Shown in pieces: positions 44,029-52,458 of a DNA stretch of 64,000 nucleotides (positions are counted from its first letter, which is position 1; the number at the start of each line of letters is the position of its first letter). Below the pieces are notes generated by a model, which did not search any database, was not told the DNA's origin, and worked only from the letters and a program-made list of their open reading frames with translations. The position numbers and the translations under genes were made by a program. The stretch spans positions 124,001 through 188,000 of the forward strand of contig NZ_CP121472.1 in NCBI RefSeq assembly GCF_036208045.1, given 5' to 3'. Source of the DNA: Thiorhodovibrio winogradskyi. GTDB taxonomy: Bacteria; Pseudomonadota; Gammaproteobacteria; Chromatiales; Chromatiaceae.

Positions 44029-44312
44029 CCCACCGCCAAGCCCCGCGTCGTCGCCGCCCGCCACCTGCTGGAGCAGACCGCATGAGCGCGTTACCCAAGG
44101 TCCTGGTCACCTGCCCCCCCATGCTCGGCATGATCGACAGCTTCCAACCCCTGTTCGACCAGCAGGGCTGGCAGGTCACCGCCCCCAAGGTGGTGCAGAC
44201 CCTCTCAGTCGAGGAACTGATCGACCTGGTGCCCCAGCCTGACGGCTGGATCATCGGCGATGACCCCGCCCCCCGCGCGGTGTTCCAGGCCGGCAAGGCC
44301 GGGCGGATCTTG
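44029..44312 (+). pseudogene. Fragment: neuA 3' end and dehydrogenase N-terminus
   Basis: VVAARHLLEQTA (end of neuA, 44050-44085) overlaps ATG 44082 and then SALPKVLVTCPPMLGMIDSF to VFQAGKAGR of the dehydrogenase. The piece is nearly identical to 40074-40335 and then changes abruptly to the MNT gene leader. Confidence 0.8.
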
Positions 44313-44338
44313 AGACCTTTGAACGCTTGCTTTCTGCC

Positions 44339-44638
44339 ATGCGCCTGACCGAAGAACAAATTGCCGCCATCAAGCAAACCGCACAGGCGGTGCTGGGTGA
44401 AGGGACCCGGGTCATCCTGTTTGGCTCGCGTGTGGATGATGCAAAAAAAGGCGGAGACATTGATCTGTTGTTTGAAACCGACCAAAGGCTGACCAACCGA
44501 GCCACCACGGCTGGTGACATCTACGTGGCATTGATCCGTCAGTTGGGCGACCGGAAAATCGATGTTCTGCTCAAAGACAGCGCAACCCCTCCAGCCCCCG
44601 TGCTGGAGCATGCACGCCAAGCCGGCATCCCGCTATGA
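44339..44638 (+). CDS. MNT-type nucleotidyltransferase (antitoxin), pair 2
   Basis: 99 aa. TRVILFGSRVDDAKKGGDID then LLFETDQRL gives the GS-x-D-x-D pattern. It is only distantly similar to the 41059 protein, so it is not a recent copy. Overlaps the HEPN gene by 4 nt. Sits between the two halves of a dehydrogenase copy. Confidence 0.85.
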   Translation: MRLTEEQIAAIKQTAQAVLGEGTRVILFGSRVDDAKKGGDIDLLFETDQRLTNRATTAGDIYVALIRQLGDRKIDVLLKDSATPPAPVLEHARQAGIPL

Positions 44639-45126
44639 GCCTCAAATATCTTCCCGAACAGGCACAACCGGCGCGGCTAGCGCTCGATTTGGCGCGCAAA
44701 AAGGCCAAGCACCTGCGCTACAGCCAAACCACCCTGTTTGCGTTGCCCATTGATCTTGCCTGGGTGCAACGCTTGGATGAGCAACCCGAGTTGACCGAAA
44801 AAGTCGAAGCCTTTGTCAGCCGCTTTGGCAGACTTCAGGATCATCTTGGCGAAAAACTGCTGCCACGCATGGCGGCCTTGGTCGGAGAAACCAGTAAAAC
44901 GCTGCTCGACAACCTGGCCACGGCCGAAAAATTGGGCCTACTGACCAATGCAGACGCCTTTATTGCCGCTCGCAAACTGCGCAACGCCTTGGTGCATGAA
45001 TACATGGACGATGCCCAAACTTTTTTGCACAGTCTGCTGGCCGCACAGCAAGCGTGCGATCTATTTTTTGAAGTCATTGAAAAGGTCGAGGCTGAATTCG
45101 ATCGTCTAGAGCTCCCAAGCCAATGA
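44635..45126 (+). CDS. HEPN-domain toxin, pair 2
   Basis: 163 aa. RKLRNALVHEYMDDAQTFLH holds the R-x4-H motif followed by Y. The helical frame VEAFVSRFGRLQDHLGEKLL and the length fit HEPN toxins of MNT pairs. Starts in ATGA overlap with the nucleotidyltransferase. Confidence 0.85.
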   Translation: MSLKYLPEQAQPARLALDLARKKAKHLRYSQTTLFALPIDLAWVQRLDEQPELTEKVEAFVSRFGRLQDHLGEKLLPRMAALVGETSKTLLDNLATAEKLGLLTNADAFIAARKLRNALVHEYMDDAQTFLHSLLAAQQACDLFFEVIEKVEAEFDRLELPSQ

Positions 45127-45146
45127 AGACTTGTGCGCTCACTGCC

Positions 45147-45464
45147 TTCAGTCGGCATCTGGTCAATGCCGAGGCCTTGGCGTTGGCCAAGCCGGGGCTG
45201 CGGGTGGTGAATGTCGGGCGCGGGCCGGTGATCGATGAACCGGCGTTGGAGGCGGCGCTGGAGACGGGCCAAGTCTATTCAGCGGCCTTGGATGTGTTCG
45301 AGGTCGAGCCTTTGCCGGCGGCGTCGTCGTTGCGGCAGCATCCGAGGTGTGTGTTTGGGTCGCATAATGCGTCCAATACGGCGGATGCGGTGGCGCGCAC
45401 CAGTGAGATCGCGATCAGCAAGCTGGCGGGTTTTTTGGCTGAAGCCAGCCTTTCAATTCCCTAA
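45147..45464 (+). pseudogene. Dehydrogenase C-terminal fragment
   Basis: FSRHLVNAEALALAKPGLRV, VNVGRGPVIDEPALEAALET and SHNASNTADAVARTSEIAIS are nearly identical to the end of the gene at 40107. With the N-terminal piece at 44082 it brackets MNT/HEPN pair 2. The last residues (EASLSIP) are new. Confidence 0.85.
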
Positions 45465-45483
45465 AAAAGTAAGGAGACCACTG

Positions 45484-45828
45484 ATGGCGACAGTCAATTT
45501 TACCGGTGTGGTTGATCGCGACCTGCTTCAGCGTGCCGAGGTGATTGCAGCCAAGGCGGAGACCTCAGTCAACGCCATGTTCAATGTTGAATTGCGTTAT
45601 CTTGTTGAGACCTTCGAAGCCTCTGAAGCGCTGGGCAATCAGAACTACCGCACTCTGCTCGATTTCTCCTTGGGGCGCATCGACGATCTTAAGGCGATGC
45701 GTGTCTTGGGCATCGATACGGAAGAGGACTTGTTTTTGTTGATGGCGCAGGCTCGCTTACCGATGCCGCGCCTGTCAGACGCCGCGACGAAGGCAATGGT
45801 GGCGGAACTCAACGCGCTGAGCAAATGA
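45484..45828 (+). CDS. RHH-like antitoxin
   Basis: 114 aa with an AAGGAGACC ribosome site. GVVDRDLLQRAEVIAAKAET followed by SVNAMFNVELRYLVETF is a RHH-like N-terminus with a longer helical tail. Overlaps the PIN toxin start by 4 nt. Confidence 0.7.
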   Translation: MATVNFTGVVDRDLLQRAEVIAAKAETSVNAMFNVELRYLVETFEASEALGNQNYRTLLDFSLGRIDDLKAMRVLGIDTEEDLFLLMAQARLPMPRLSDAATKAMVAELNALSK

Positions 45829-46231
45829 CAGATGCCGTGTCCAATTCGACACCTGTCGTCCTGTTGCCAGATGCTGGGCCGCTCATCACGCTGGCTTACG
45901 GGCAAGCACTTGATCTATTGCTCAAGCCGAACTGGCCGGTACGAATCGTCGATATGGTGCTGCACGAGGTCACCCGTTACTCGACTCCGAGCAGTGAAGC
46001 GATCCATGACTGGGTAGAAGCGAACCGCGTGTCGATCATGACCACTCGAACCTACCATCACTATCAGGCGGCAAAGCGAGTTTTCTTGTCCCCGATAACT
46101 GCCGCAAGATCAGCACGCGTGCCTTTCTCCAGTTTCTGGAAGGTAAAGGCTGGATCAACTCCGCAGCAGAGGTTGAAAGGGCGGTGATTGCCCAGGGACG
46201 AAACTTTTCGAAACTGCGCTATCCATCCTGA
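45825..46231 (+). pseudogene. PIN-domain toxin, frameshifted
   Basis: PVVLLPDAGPLITLAYGQAL (D-A-G) and RIVDMVLHEVTRYS are PIN-like. The frame ends SITAARSAR... at 46187, and another frame carries the continuation FLVPDNCRKISTRAFLQFLE and INSAAEVERAVIAQGRNFSK. One or a few bases are lost near 46080. Confidence 0.7.
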
Positions 46232-46260
46232 GCAAACCGATCCGGTACAACCTCCACCCA

Positions 46261-46397
46261 TGTCTGCCTTCAAACCCCGCACCGGCCAACAATCGATGCT
46301 GTACGAGAGTCCCAAGTTCGCATCGATCGACATCGACACCCCGGCCGACTGGGATTTCGCCGTCGTCGCCGCCCGCCACTTGCTGGAGCACGCATGA
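46261..46397 (+). pseudogene. neuA C-terminal fragment
   Basis: MSAFKPRTGQQSMLYESPKF then ASIDIDTPADWDFAVVAARH matches the last 40 codons of neuA. Its stop overlaps the ATG of the following dehydrogenase piece, preserving the parent junction. Confidence 0.82.
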
Positions 46398-46501
46398 GCA
46401 CTGCCGCCAAGGTCCTGGTCACCTGCCCCCCCATGCTAGGCATGATCGACAGCTTCCAACCCCTGTTCGACCAGCAGGGCTGGCGGGGGTTTTTGGGTTG
46501 A
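46394..46501 (+). pseudogene. Dehydrogenase N-terminal fragment
   Basis: MSTAAKVLVTCPPMLGMIDS then FQPLFDQQGW is the first 30 residues of the dehydrogenase, followed by unrelated sequence. Confidence 0.82.
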
Positions 46502-46526
46502 AACGGCTTGCGGAAAGGGCTAACAG

Positions 46527-46973
46527 ATGAACACAGCATCAGCCTACGACCAGGACTACTACCTCTGGTTTGCCGACCAGGCGCGCCTACTGCGCGCGGG
46601 CCAATGGCAGCAGATCGATGTCGAACATCTGTCTGAGGAACTGGAAGACATGGGCAAGCGGGAAAAGCGCGCCTTGCGCAGTCGCACCGTCATCCTGCTC
46701 GCCCATTTGCTGAAATATGCCCACCAGCCAGACCATCGTAGCCCGAGCTGGATCGGGACCATCCGCGAGCAACGCAAGCAGCTCCAAGAACTCATGCTCG
46801 ACAGCCCCAGCTTGAAACCGCGTTTCGCGGCAGACCTAGAGGACAGTTACCTCAGCGCCACCTTGCTCGCCGCCGGCGAGACCGGTCTGCCGGAAACCCG
46901 GTTCCCGGCGGCCTGTCCGTTTTCTGCCGAGCAGTTGTTGGATGAAGGCTATTGGCCGGAAGCGAGTGGCTGA
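46527..46973 (+). CDS. DUF29-type protein
   Basis: 148 aa. YDQDYYLWFADQARLLRAGQ, DVEHLSEELEDMGKREKRAL and SRTVILLAHLLKYAHQP are the DUF29 pattern, a family of unknown function often in TA-rich or mobile regions. A copy of its last 65 residues is fused to dehydrogenase sequence at 41972. Downstream is the same neuA scar as at 42175. Confidence 0.85.
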   Translation: MNTASAYDQDYYLWFADQARLLRAGQWQQIDVEHLSEELEDMGKREKRALRSRTVILLAHLLKYAHQPDHRSPSWIGTIREQRKQLQELMLDSPSLKPRFAADLEDSYLSATLLAAGETGLPETRFPAACPFSAEQLLDEGYWPEASG

Positions 46974-46975
46974 AT

Positions 46976-47060
46976 AGATCTGATGACCTACACCACCAAC
47001 CCCTTCTCAAAGGCCGAGATCCTGCGCGGCGCCCTTGAGGCCTTTCGCGAGGCTCAGGCC
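46976..47060 (+). pseudogene. neuA internal fragment
   Basis: DLMTYTTNPFSKAEILRGAL and EAFREAQAE correspond to neuA residues 111-140 (DLMTHTTNPLMKAETVRGAL). Out of frame continuation thereafter. Confidence 0.75.
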
Positions 47061-47091
47061 GAGGATCTGCTGGAGCCTGTGACGCACTAAC

Positions 47092-47340
47092 ATGCAACTC
47101 ACCATCGACTATCCATCGCAATGGCCCGACGCCATTCACTGCACGCCGGAAGAATTTGACTATCAAGCCAAGATGGCGATGGCGACGAAGCTCTATGAAA
47201 TGGGTAAGCTCTCGTCCGGTATGGCCGCGCAACTGGTTGGTATCGAGCGCGTGCGGTTTTTGATGCGGTTGAGTGACTTTGGCGTACCGATGATCGATCT
47301 TGATCGGGAAGCGCTGCAAGCGGATGTTGAAAATGCCTGA
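47092..47340 (+). CDS. UPF0175-family antitoxin
   Basis: 82 aa. FDYQAKMAMATKLYEMGKLS then SGMAAQLVGIERVRFLMRLS is the UPF0175 core. It overlaps the DUF3368 toxin start by 8 nt, as in the 9106 pair, but the two pairs are diverged. Confidence 0.82.
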   Translation: MQLTIDYPSQWPDAIHCTPEEFDYQAKMAMATKLYEMGKLSSGMAAQLVGIERVRFLMRLSDFGVPMIDLDREALQADVENA

Positions 47341-47830
47341 AGCATCGAGATCCGTGGTCGTCAATACGACACCATTGATCACCTTGTCGGTGGCGACAGG
47401 GAGCCTTGATGTACTGCGTGTTCTGTACGACCGTGTGATCATCCCGCACGAAGTCATGCGGGAAATCCAGGCCGGCGGTCAGGATGCGCCGGGTACGGGC
47501 GACGTGTTGTCCTCTGACTGGATGGAGACACTCAGGCATCCGCAATCTGTCGCGCTTTTTCTGCGGAATACACTGGATATCGGCGAGGCGGCTGTCATAC
47601 AAGCCGCGATGCAATTGCAGATACCGCGTGTCTGTATCGACGAAAAACTGGGCCGACGGGTCGCACGCCTGAATGGACTCACTGTCACTGGGTCGATCGG
47701 GGTTCTGGCCAAGGCGAAACGTGCCGGTTTTGCGCTGGATGTCGAACAAACGATGAACAGGCTCCGCGCCCATGGTATTTGGCTTGGGCGTGATGTGGAG
47801 CAATTTCTTCGGGATACGGATTCGCAATGA
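47333..47830 (+). CDS. DUF3368 PIN-like toxin
   Basis: 165 aa. SVVVNTTPLITLSVATGSLD, VIIPHEVMREIQAGG, LDIGEAAVIQAAMQLQIPRV then CIDEKLGRRVARLNGLTVTG follow the complete DUF3368 order. Unlike the 9350 copy the C-terminus (GSIGVLAKAKRAGFALDVEQ) is present. It is probably functional. Confidence 0.85.
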   Translation: MPEASRSVVVNTTPLITLSVATGSLDVLRVLYDRVIIPHEVMREIQAGGQDAPGTGDVLSSDWMETLRHPQSVALFLRNTLDIGEAAVIQAAMQLQIPRVCIDEKLGRRVARLNGLTVTGSIGVLAKAKRAGFALDVEQTMNRLRAHGIWLGRDVEQFLRDTDSQ

Positions 47831-48065
47831 ATCTCAAGGAGCGCCAGTGAAAAACGCGAAAGCGCAATGAAAATGCGAATATTAATTAAGATGAAGAGAA
47901 TCAAGGATCAAGCGCTGGGGATACCGTTCAATAAAACGTCATGTAAATATTGGGATTAGAAGAGTCCCCTTTACGATGAGATGGATAGCCAACGAATAAT
48001 ATTCAAGCTTCCAACCTTGTTTTCCTAATCGCGGCTGTGTTCAGCCCGAGACACTACAAAACGAA
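47831..48065. other. AT-rich intergenic sequence
   Basis: About 235 bp, more AT-rich than the flanks. No gene, hairpin or repeat stands out. Confidence 0.4.
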
Positions 48066-48937
48066 ATGCATGACGTAAATCACTTTAAGCGAATACTCGA
48101 CAGTGGAAGAGTGGACGACGCCATCGAGTTTTGCAAGAGAAGGGTCAAGAATTATCCCGATCAGTCGTTCTATCGTTTCTGGCTGGACCGACTCAATAGA
48201 GGCAAAGTAAATACTAAGATCCGATTGGCCCAGTGCTCGACGAGGCCGGCGAAGAGCAGCGATCCTGCTGTTATTGCAAATCCGCTGGACACGATGTCGA
48301 TGACGCGTGAGATTCGAGAGCGCTTCGCTGGGTTCCGCTATAACCTTGGCGAGTCAAAGTCGGCCGAGATTTCCCCAAAGCGCTTGCAGCAGGTAAGGGC
48401 AGAGTTGGCCAGCGCACTCCCATTCAAAGGCGAGATCTACCTACCCACAAATAAGATCCCGCTTAAGGAGCAAGTGGCCGGGCTGCGCGATGTGGCCTCC
48501 CTGGTTCAGCCCGAAAACAAGGCTGTGACAAAAGCGCGCTGGAATGCACTCAAGGAGATATTACGTAAACGAGGCAGGAAACGGGTCTTTATTGTGGGAA
48601 ATGGGCCTAGTCTTAAGAGAACTGACCTGGATCTCCTTGCTGACGAAATTACGATTGGCTTCAACGGTATATTTCTCCACGAAACCTTTGTTCCGACTAT
48701 CTACGTGGTTGAGGATCACCTTGTGGCTGAGGACCGGGCCAGGGAAATTGCAGATTTCGAGTGTCCTGTGAAGGTCTTTCCCTCGTATCTCGGTTACTGC
48801 ATTCCCCCTCAGGAGAACACGATTTACCTCAATCACCTGCCGCGAAGCAGTTTTCCGGTCGATACCGATTTTTCGGACAATGCGGGGGACATCACGTATA
48901 CCGGAGGCACCGTAACCTACACGGGAATGGTCGAATT
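48066..48937 (+). pseudogene. DUF115-like protein truncated by an R1 repeat
   Basis: An N-terminal TPR-like helix region (RVDDAIEFCKRRVKNYPDQS) is followed by RVFIVGNGPSLKRTDLDLLA and ITIGFNGIFLHETFVPTIYV, a DUF115-like core as in the gene at 34813. At 48938 the codons run into R1 (NSGDSILNS), removing the C-terminal part. The first 160 residues are not similar to the 34813 protein. Its lower GC content suggests separate origin. Confidence 0.75.
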
Positions 48938-49079
48938 GAATTCTGGGGACAGTATACTTAATTCCTTTCGGGCTGCCCCCAACGCTCCCACCCCGCCCCA
49001 AATCGGCTAAAATCACCCCATGACAGCCGACACCCAAGCCACAGACACCAGGAATTCCAGGGACAGTTTACTTAACTCG
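48938..49079. repeat. R1 repeat, Rpn leader and R1b repeat
   Basis: R1 (48938-48964), then the Rpn leader box CGGCTAAAATC before ATG 49020. Only the first codons of Rpn (MTADTQATDT) remain before R1b at 49052. Confidence 0.8.
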
Positions 49080-49119
49080 TAGGGCGCCGCAGCTTTTAGA
49101 GCGACGGGCGAGACAGCGC

Positions 49120-49212
49120 AAATCCATTGAGCTAAAGGTGTCGTGATGCATCCATTCGGTCGTGCAATACTCGAATAACGGCAATGCCGTAGTCGGTCAC
49201 ACGAAAGTAAAT
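49120..49212 (-). pseudogene. RelE/ParE-type toxin C-terminal remnant
   Basis: On the minus strand the reading YFRVTDYGIAVIRVLHDRMD then ASRHL and a stop is the conserved end of ParE/RelE toxins. The rest is missing, replaced by an R1 repeat at 49214. Confidence 0.7.
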
Positions 49213-49213
49213 G

Positions 49214-49510
49214 GAATTCTGGGGACAGTATACTTAATTCCTTTCGGGCTGCCCCCAACGCTCCCACCCCGCCCCAAATCGGCTAAAATCACCCCATGAC
49301 AGCCGACACCCAAGCCACAGACACCAGCGACAAACCCGACTACGACAGCCCCTGGAAAGAGGCGCTGGAGCGGTTCTTTCCGGAGTTTCTGGAGTTGCTG
49401 TTCCCGGCCATCCATGCCGAGATCATTTGGTCAAAGGGCGTGCAGTTTCTCGACAAGGAATTCCAGAAGATCGTGTGCGAGGCCAAGACCACCCGGCGCT
49501 ATGCGGATGA
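49214..49510 (+). pseudogene. R1 repeat and truncated Rpn gene
   Basis: R1 (49214-49240) and the CGGCTAAAATC leader precede ATG 49296. The reading matches the intact Rpn copies to TTRRYADE (72 residues) and is then cut by an R2 repeat at 49511. Confidence 0.85.
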
Positions 49511-49556
49511 ATTAAAGGGGCCAGGCTCGATTTAATTTCTGTGCTAAACTCAAGGC
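49511..49556. repeat. R2 repeat upstream of a type 2 RAYT
   Basis: GGGGCCAGGCTCGATTTAAT then TTCTGTGCTAAACTCAAGGC directly before ATG 49557. It shows R2 in its natural place as the RAYT-2 leader. Confidence 0.8.
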
Positions 49557-49663
49557 ATGCCAAGACGCCCCCGTTTGCACATTGCCGACTACCCTCACCA
49601 CATTGTCCAGCGCGGCCATAATCGCGCGGCTTGCTTCTTTGCCGATGAAGACTACAAGAGGCT
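49557..49663 (+). pseudogene. RAYT transposase type 2, N-terminal fragment
   Basis: MPRRPRLHIADYPHHIVQRG then HNRAACFFADEDYKRLMG is the start of a RAYT protein clearly different from the MARLPRVVVPG type. It ends at a second R2 copy (49664). Confidence 0.8.
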
Positions 49664-49700
49664 AATGGGGCCAGGCTCGGTTTAATTTCTGGCACTCACT
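49664..49700. repeat. R2 repeat
   Basis: GGGGCCAGGCTCGGTTTAAT followed by TTCTGGCACTCAC. It caps the RAYT fragment. Confidence 0.75.
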
Positions 49701-49813
49701 GCGAACAACCCCGCACGAGGGTAAAGCACCGGTGTTGATCGGCGCGGGCTCCTCGACCGGCGAACCCGATGGCGATGCTCCTCAAACCTCGGCGCATCGG
49801 CTAAACTCCGCTC

Positions 49814-50707
49814 ATGAGCGAGCCCCAACGGATCCCTTGGCACAAACTGCTTGGCAGCGCCCTGGCCGATGCGCTGATCGGGCTGCCCTACAGCGTCAGC
49901 ACCGAGGAAGAGCTGGCGCTGCGCAGTCAGCGCCTGGATGTGCTGATCATCGAGCAAGCAGGTGCCCCAGCCCCAGCCGCGCTGGTGACCAAGTATCAAC
50001 CGGTCGCGGAGCGTCCAGACGGTCTGGAGGATCTTGCCAAGCACAACTTGCTGAGCTTCAAAGCCGCTGGCGAGCCCTTCACCGCTTGGGCGGCCGAAGA
50101 GCTGCTCAGTCATGCGGTCACCTACCGCAAAGTCGCTTCCCTGCGTGCGCGCACCCCCGACAAGGACGCCGCGCTTGAGGAGCCCAAGGGCGGCTACCGG
50201 CTGCTCCCGGCCGACGACTTCCGTTGTTATGCGGTCTCCACGAGCTTCCCGCGCCAGCTCGTTAAACAACTGCTCCCTGGCAGTTGTCAAACAACCGAGA
50301 AACCCGGACTCTATCACCTGCGCTTTGGTACCCGGGATCTGCGCCTGGTGGTGATCAACCAGCTTGAGACCCACCCGCGCAATGCCCCCTGGGGCTTGTT
50401 CGCCACTGACGAGGCGCACTGGCGCGCCGCCTTCGCCGACTATCACGCCCACTCAGACATCGGCATCCATTTACGCAACCTGATCACGCATTTTCGCGGG
50501 GGAGATGGATACATGGCCTACACGCAAGATGACATGCATCGCGAGGCACGGGAATGGCTCAAGGGCTTTCTGCCCGAGCTTTTGCCGGAGCTCGATCCCG
50601 AGGAGCGGCTCAAGGGGTTGGATCCCGATGTGGTGCTCAATCGCTACGATCCCGAATTCATTGAATCCTGGCTCGCCAAACGGGGCACGCGCAACAAATT
50701 AAATTAA
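49814..50707 (+). CDS. RSQRLDVLII-family protein, diverged full copy
   Basis: 297 aa, 5 nt after CGGCTAAACTC. MSEPQRIPWHKLLGSALADA, YSVSTEEELALRSQRLDVLI, LEDLAKHNLLSFKAAGEPFT and FRCYAVSTSFPRQLVKQLLP mirror the 353-aa protein at 19490 at clear but reduced identity, without its repeated middle region. It ends EERLKGLDPDVVLNRYDP. No named family is recognised; it is probably mobile together with Rpn genes. Confidence 0.6.
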   Translation: MSEPQRIPWHKLLGSALADALIGLPYSVSTEEELALRSQRLDVLIIEQAGAPAPAALVTKYQPVAERPDGLEDLAKHNLLSFKAAGEPFTAWAAEELLSHAVTYRKVASLRARTPDKDAALEEPKGGYRLLPADDFRCYAVSTSFPRQLVKQLLPGSCQTTEKPGLYHLRFGTRDLRLVVINQLETHPRNAPWGLFATDEAHWRAAFADYHAHSDIGIHLRNLITHFRGGDGYMAYTQDDMHREAREWLKGFLPELLPELDPEERLKGLDPDVVLNRYDPEFIESWLAKRGTRNKLN

Positions 50708-50711
50708 GGGA

Positions 50712-50955
50712 ATTAAAGGGTAGATGTAGAGGGCAGGTTGTCATCACTCGCTTTAGCTCATCTGTTTTCCGCAACTTTGGCGGTGCCTTATAGCCGAGGC
50801 GTAGCGATGACTCCCAGCCCTCCCTCATCAAACCGTGCATGCGATTTTCCCGCACACGGCTTTCCGATGCTCTTCACACCGAGGCATGCGCCGTCTTCCA
50901 GCCGGGGACCTTGGGGAGTTTGTAAAGTCCATGTCGCTCATAGAGATCGCGGGAA
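50712..50955 (-). repeat. Group II intron-like remnant
   Basis: The minus strand contains GTGTGCGGGAAAATCGCATG then CACGGTTTGATGAGGGAGGG, the type of hairpin and motif found beside group II intron maturases. A short upstream reading on the minus strand (DLYERHGLYKLPKVPGWK) may be a maturase end. No intact maturase is present. Similar shorter pieces are at 6515, 17102 and 53094. Confidence 0.45.
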
Positions 50956-51250
50956 AATCAAAGGGGCCATATATGGTTCGCCCCGCGATGCAAGAGGAAA
51001 ATCGCCGATCAGCAGAAGGAAACGTTGCAGCCATATATCCGGCATCGATCTCGGGACGCATTGCGGTCCCCGTGCCCTAATGGAATTCGCGTACCTCGCC
51101 GTCCTCAATCAGTATATCAGTCTCAACTTAAGCTGGCTGCTGTCCCCGTCAGGTTTTCAGCGAGGCGGTCGTGCCTTTCATGCCATTGCAGTGACTTTCA
51201 CTCTTAGCAACTCGTGGCGTGGAACTCGGTTGATGCCCGATCAGGGCGCC
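50956..51250. repeat. Unclassified 280-bp repeat unit (copy 1)
   Basis: From CATATATGGTTCGCCCCGCG to CGGTTGATGCC the sequence is repeated at 55664-55950 with few differences. It holds no convincing gene. R1 (51252) follows directly. Confidence 0.7.
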
Positions 51251-51251
51251 A

Positions 51252-51464
51252 GAATTCCGGGGACAGTATACTTAATTCCTTTGGGCTGGTAGGGCGCGCT
51301 GTTTGCGGCGAAAGCCGCTCCCACTCAATCCACCGAATCGGCTAAACTCCCTACATGACGTGAATTCTGGGGACAGTATACTTAATTCTTCTGGGCTGGC
51401 AGGGCGCGCTGTTCGCGGCTAAAGCCGCTCCCACCCCCGTCACCAAATCGGCTAAACTCACCCC
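51252..51464. repeat. Two R1 repeats with REP hairpins and boxes
   Basis: R1 (51252-51278), hairpin GCGGCGAAAGCCGC, GCTAAACTC, then a second R1 (51362-51388), hairpin GCGGCTAAAGCCGC and CGGCTAAACTC. The second unit was inserted 2-3 codons into the first (ATGACG then GAATTC). Confidence 0.8.
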
Positions 51465-51774
51465 ATGACAGCCGACACCCAAGCCACCGACAGCAGCGAC
51501 AAACCCGACTACGACAGCCCCTGGAAAGAAGCGCTGGAGCGGTTCTTTCCGGAGTTTCTCGCGTTGTTGTTCCCGGCCATCCATGCCGAGATCGACTGGT
51601 CCAAAGGCGTGCAATTCCTCGACAAGGAATTCCAGAAGATCGTACGCGAGGCCAAGACCACCCGGCGCTATGCGGATAAGCTGGTCGGCCTCACCCGCCG
51701 CGATGAGACGCCGGTGTGGGTGCTAGCCCATGTTGAAGTGCAAGGCGATCCGCAAAACGACTTTGCCGAGCGGG
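51465..51774 (+). pseudogene. Rpn-family nuclease, truncated copy
   Basis: MTADTQATDSSDKPDYDSPW to HVEVQGDPQNDFAER, 104 residues, then an R1b repeat. Shares NDFAER and DSSD features with the broken copies at 6780 and 54600. Nuclease core present, C-terminal half absent. Confidence 0.85.
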
Positions 51775-51783
51775 GAATTCGGG

Positions 51784-51873
51784 GAATTCCAGGGACAGTT
51801 TACTGAATAGCCCAAGGATCGCGGCAACCAAAGCCCCTCCCACCCCCAGCCGCGCATCGGCTAGACTCTCGGC
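51784..51873. repeat. R1b repeat and leader of the RSQRLDVLII family
   Basis: GAATTCCAGGGACAGTTTAC, TGAATAG and the leader to ATG 51874. It is identical to 12602-12691 and 5213-5302. Confidence 0.8.
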
Positions 51874-52175
51874 ATGAGCCGCGATCCCCGCATCCCCTGG
51901 CATGAACTGCTCGGCAAAGCCCACACCGACGCGCTGATCGGGCTGCCGTACAGCGTCAGCACCGAAGAAGAGCTCGCCCTGCGCAGCCAACGCCTGGATG
52001 TGCTGATCATCGAGCAAGCCCCGGCGGCAGGCAGCGACGGCCGCGACCCTCAGCGCACCAAGGCGGCCTTGCAAACGCCCAACGCATCGCCCACACCTGA
52101 GCCCTATGCGGATGCGCCTAAACGCCCCGATGGCCTCGAAGACCTCGCCGCGCACAACCTACTCAGTTTAATCAA
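51874..52175 (+). pseudogene. N-terminal fragment of the RSQRLDVLII family
   Basis: Third near-identical copy of the 100-residue fragment (see 5303). It continues into R2 at 52176, showing the pre-IS state of the 12692 copy. Confidence 0.82.
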
Positions 52176-52350
52176 AGGGGCCAGGCTCGGTTTAATTTCT
52201 GTGCTAAACTCCAGGCATGCCAAGACGCCCCCGAATTCCGGGGACAGGCAATTCTGGGGACATATACTTAATTCCTTTGGGCTGGCAGGGCGCGCTGTTC
52301 GCGGCGAAAGGCGCTCCCATCCAATCCCCCGAATCGGCAAAACTCACCCC
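52176..52350. repeat. R2, RAYT-2 start, R1 and REP-like hairpin
   Basis: GGGGCCAGGCTCGGTTTAAT, GCTAAACTCCAGGCATG, GAATTCCGGGGACAGG and CAATTCTGGGGACATATA, then a GCGGCGAAAGGCGC element and a GGCAAAACTC box before ATG 52351. It is the paralogue of 14802-14950. Confidence 0.8.
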
Positions 52351-52458
52351 ATGACAGCCGACACCCAAGGTACCGATACCAACATGAAGAGCGACGACGA
52401 TAGGCTCCTAAAAAGAGGCGCCAGGCTTTGCTGTTGTGATGGTTCAGCTAGTTATTGA
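52351..52458 (+). CDS. 35-codon Rpn-leader reading frame before a PIN toxin
   Basis: MTADTQGTDTNMKSDDDRLL begins like the intact Rpn proteins (MTADTQATDTSDKPD) and ends overlapping the PIN start. The layout matches 5749-5820. It may be a leader or a leftover. Confidence 0.4.
   Translation: MTADTQGTDTNMKSDDDRLLKRGARLCCCDGSASY

Noticed and set aside
50712-50955. Complete group II intron with maturase
   Set aside because: Only a short motif and a degraded reading remain; no RT motifs (YADD) are present.
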